Shown here: piece by piece, positions 63,223-64,000 of the stretch | Position numbering within the stretch: position 1 is the stretch's first letter | Layout: every line of letters starts with the position of its first letter | Assembly (NCBI GenBank): GCA_028873815.1 | Contig: JAPPNN010000068.1 | Location: forward strand, 1-64,000 | DNA: 64,000 nt | Direction of reading: 5' to 3' | Source: Gemmatimonadota bacterium | GTDB taxonomy: Bacteria > Gemmatimonadota > Gemmatimonadetes > Longimicrobiales > Gaopeijiaceae | Notes under the pieces: generated by a model | The model's input: the letters and a program-made list of their open reading frames with translations, nothing else | What the model was told of the DNA's origin: nothing | Database searches by the model: none | Made by a program: the position numbers and the translations under genes

Positions 63223-64000
63223 CGCCTGTCTCCGCACCCCGCTCCACCGCACACGCCGAAGAAACGCGCAGACAGCACCGCGACGCCTGGCTGATCGTAC
63301 TGGCCATCGGCTGCGCGATCATCCTCTTCGGGAACCTTCTCGGCATCGGGGCCTGGTGGCTCGCGTCGGCCGTCGCCGTGTGCATGGTCATCTATGGCAT
63401 CGGCATCCAGGTCTACATCGACAACAGCGACGTACCCGGCGACGTCAAGGGCGACTCGATCTACTACCTGGGGCTCCTCTTCACCTTCGCGGCTCTGGTT
63501 GCCGCGCTCATCACCTTCGACTGGGGCACGCCGGGCACGGACGGGAGCGGCACCACCGGATCGATCCGGAACTTCGGCATCGCGCTGCTGACGACGATCG
63601 TGGGGCTCGCGGGCCGCGTCTGGTTCACGATGTCTCAGGAGTCGCCCGGGGACATCGCGGATACCACCAGGTCCGAGCTCGAAGAGACGGTCTCCCTGAT
63701 GAAGGAAAGCCTCGACCGGGCGCGCGACGACCTGGACATCATGGCGAGCAAGTTCCGGGACTCGTCCGCGGGTCTCGCGAAGACGGCGGCCACAATCGCG
63801 GATAGCACGAAAAGAACGGCGGCGACGTACGAGGCGCTGGACGCATACACCGGGCAGGTTGCCGGCACCGCGGAGTCGCTCACCCATCAAATGGAACAGT
63901 TGAAAGGCGTGTGCGGCCTGTGTTCCAGCGCTCTCCTCTCGCTGCAGGAAACCGCGAGAGAGCTCGGTACGCATTTGGACGACGTGCCTGCCCGGCTCGG
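63219..64000 (+). CDS. MotA/TolQ-like membrane protein with long helical tail (partial), third cassette gene
   Basis: The first 260 residues; the gene runs off the window. Helices are at about 24-42, 45-66, 81-100 and 116-137. The pair SIYYLGLLFTFAALVAAL and IRNFGIALLTTIVGLAGRVW resembles the third and fourth helices of MotA/TolQ/ExbB proton channels (LGLLGT-like and ALxTTxxGL). After residue 140 a long amphipathic, coiled-coil-rich region continues to the edge (RSELEETVSLMKESLDRAR and onward). This arrangement recalls ZorA-type stator proteins with cytoplasmic tails, but a diagnostic sequence is lacking. Its ATG overlaps the previous stop by 4 bases. Confidence 0.6.
   Translation, partial: MTPVSAPRSTAHAEETRRQHRDAWLIVLAIGCAIILFGNLLGIGAWWLASAVAVCMVIYGIGIQVYIDNSDVPGDVKGDSIYYLGLLFTFAALVAALITFDWGTPGTDGSGTTGSIRNFGIALLTTIVGLAGRVWFTMSQESPGDIADTTRSELEETVSLMKESLDRARDDLDIMASKFRDSSAGLAKTAATIADSTKRTAATYEALDAYTGQVAGTAESLTHQMEQLKGVCGLCSSALLSLQETARELGTHLDDVPARL

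Noticed and set aside
62404..64000. A full MotAB/ExbBD/ZorAB stator pair in the membrane cassette.
   Set aside because: The single helix of the VWA-like protein lacks the conserved Asp of MotB/ExbD/ZorB, and no peptidoglycan-binding domain is seen; only a loose resemblance is kept.

Overview
The window is high-GC bacterial DNA with compact, often translationally coupled genes and no rRNA, tRNA, CRISPR array, transposase or phage gene that I can see. The content points to Gemmatimonadota, possibly a marine or host-associated lineage: many secreted 6-bladed beta-propeller lipoproteins, a VPS10/sortilin-like Asp-box protein, a DUF5117-type zinc protease, PD40-amidohydrolase fusions, a P1 peptidase, M1/M14/M20 peptidases and an ECF sigma factor. 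This assignment rests on gene content only.

Left part (1-13 kb): a truncated M14 carboxypeptidase; an operon running right to left of ECF sigma factor, membrane anti-sigma factor, small exported secretin-like protein and two propeller lipoproteins; two more propellers; a lipase-like lipoprotein; a Tat-exported epimerase; and a large Asp-box propeller protein. From 13 to 21 kb come an M60-like (mucinase-type) protease with tandem Ig-like domains, an AT-rich intergenic patch with strong dyads, a PD40-amidohydrolase and a DmpA-type P1 peptidase.

Middle part (21-36 kb): a coupled acyl-CoA dehydrogenase / CitE-like lyase / mesaconyl-CoA hydratase-like module, further hydrolases, a DinB-like protein, a TonB-like protein, two PIN-domain toxin-antitoxin modules, and three large secreted metalloproteases (DUF5117, M1, leishmanolysin-like).

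From 35.6 to 47.9 kb a branched-chain-amino-acid-type ABC transporter (LivG, LivH, LivM, substrate-binding protein, LivF) is interleaved with two acyl-CoA ligases, suggesting uptake and CoA activation of organic or aromatic acids. It is split by an M20 amidohydrolase and a DUF3299-ABC-FtsX module resembling ZrgBCE zinc-uptake systems.

Right part (48-64 kb): two more PIN toxin-antitoxin modules with repeat operators, a TPP riboswitch followed by thiC and a coupled amidohydrolase, an M14-like carboxypeptidase, a tandem pair of paralogous lipoproteins of unknown family, the two-subunit aconitase X, another propeller, type III glutamine synthetase with an upstream dyad, and, at the edge, three coupled genes (4-TM protein, VWA-like membrane protein, partial MotA/TolQ-like membrane protein with a helical tail). 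That last cassette is the best candidate here for an undescribed system.

Overall the region looks like a scavenging lifestyle locus: secreted proteases and hydrolases break down peptides and perhaps glycoproteins, transporters and CoA-ligase modules take up and catabolise organic acids, and nitrogen assimilation and thiamin synthesis sit alongside.
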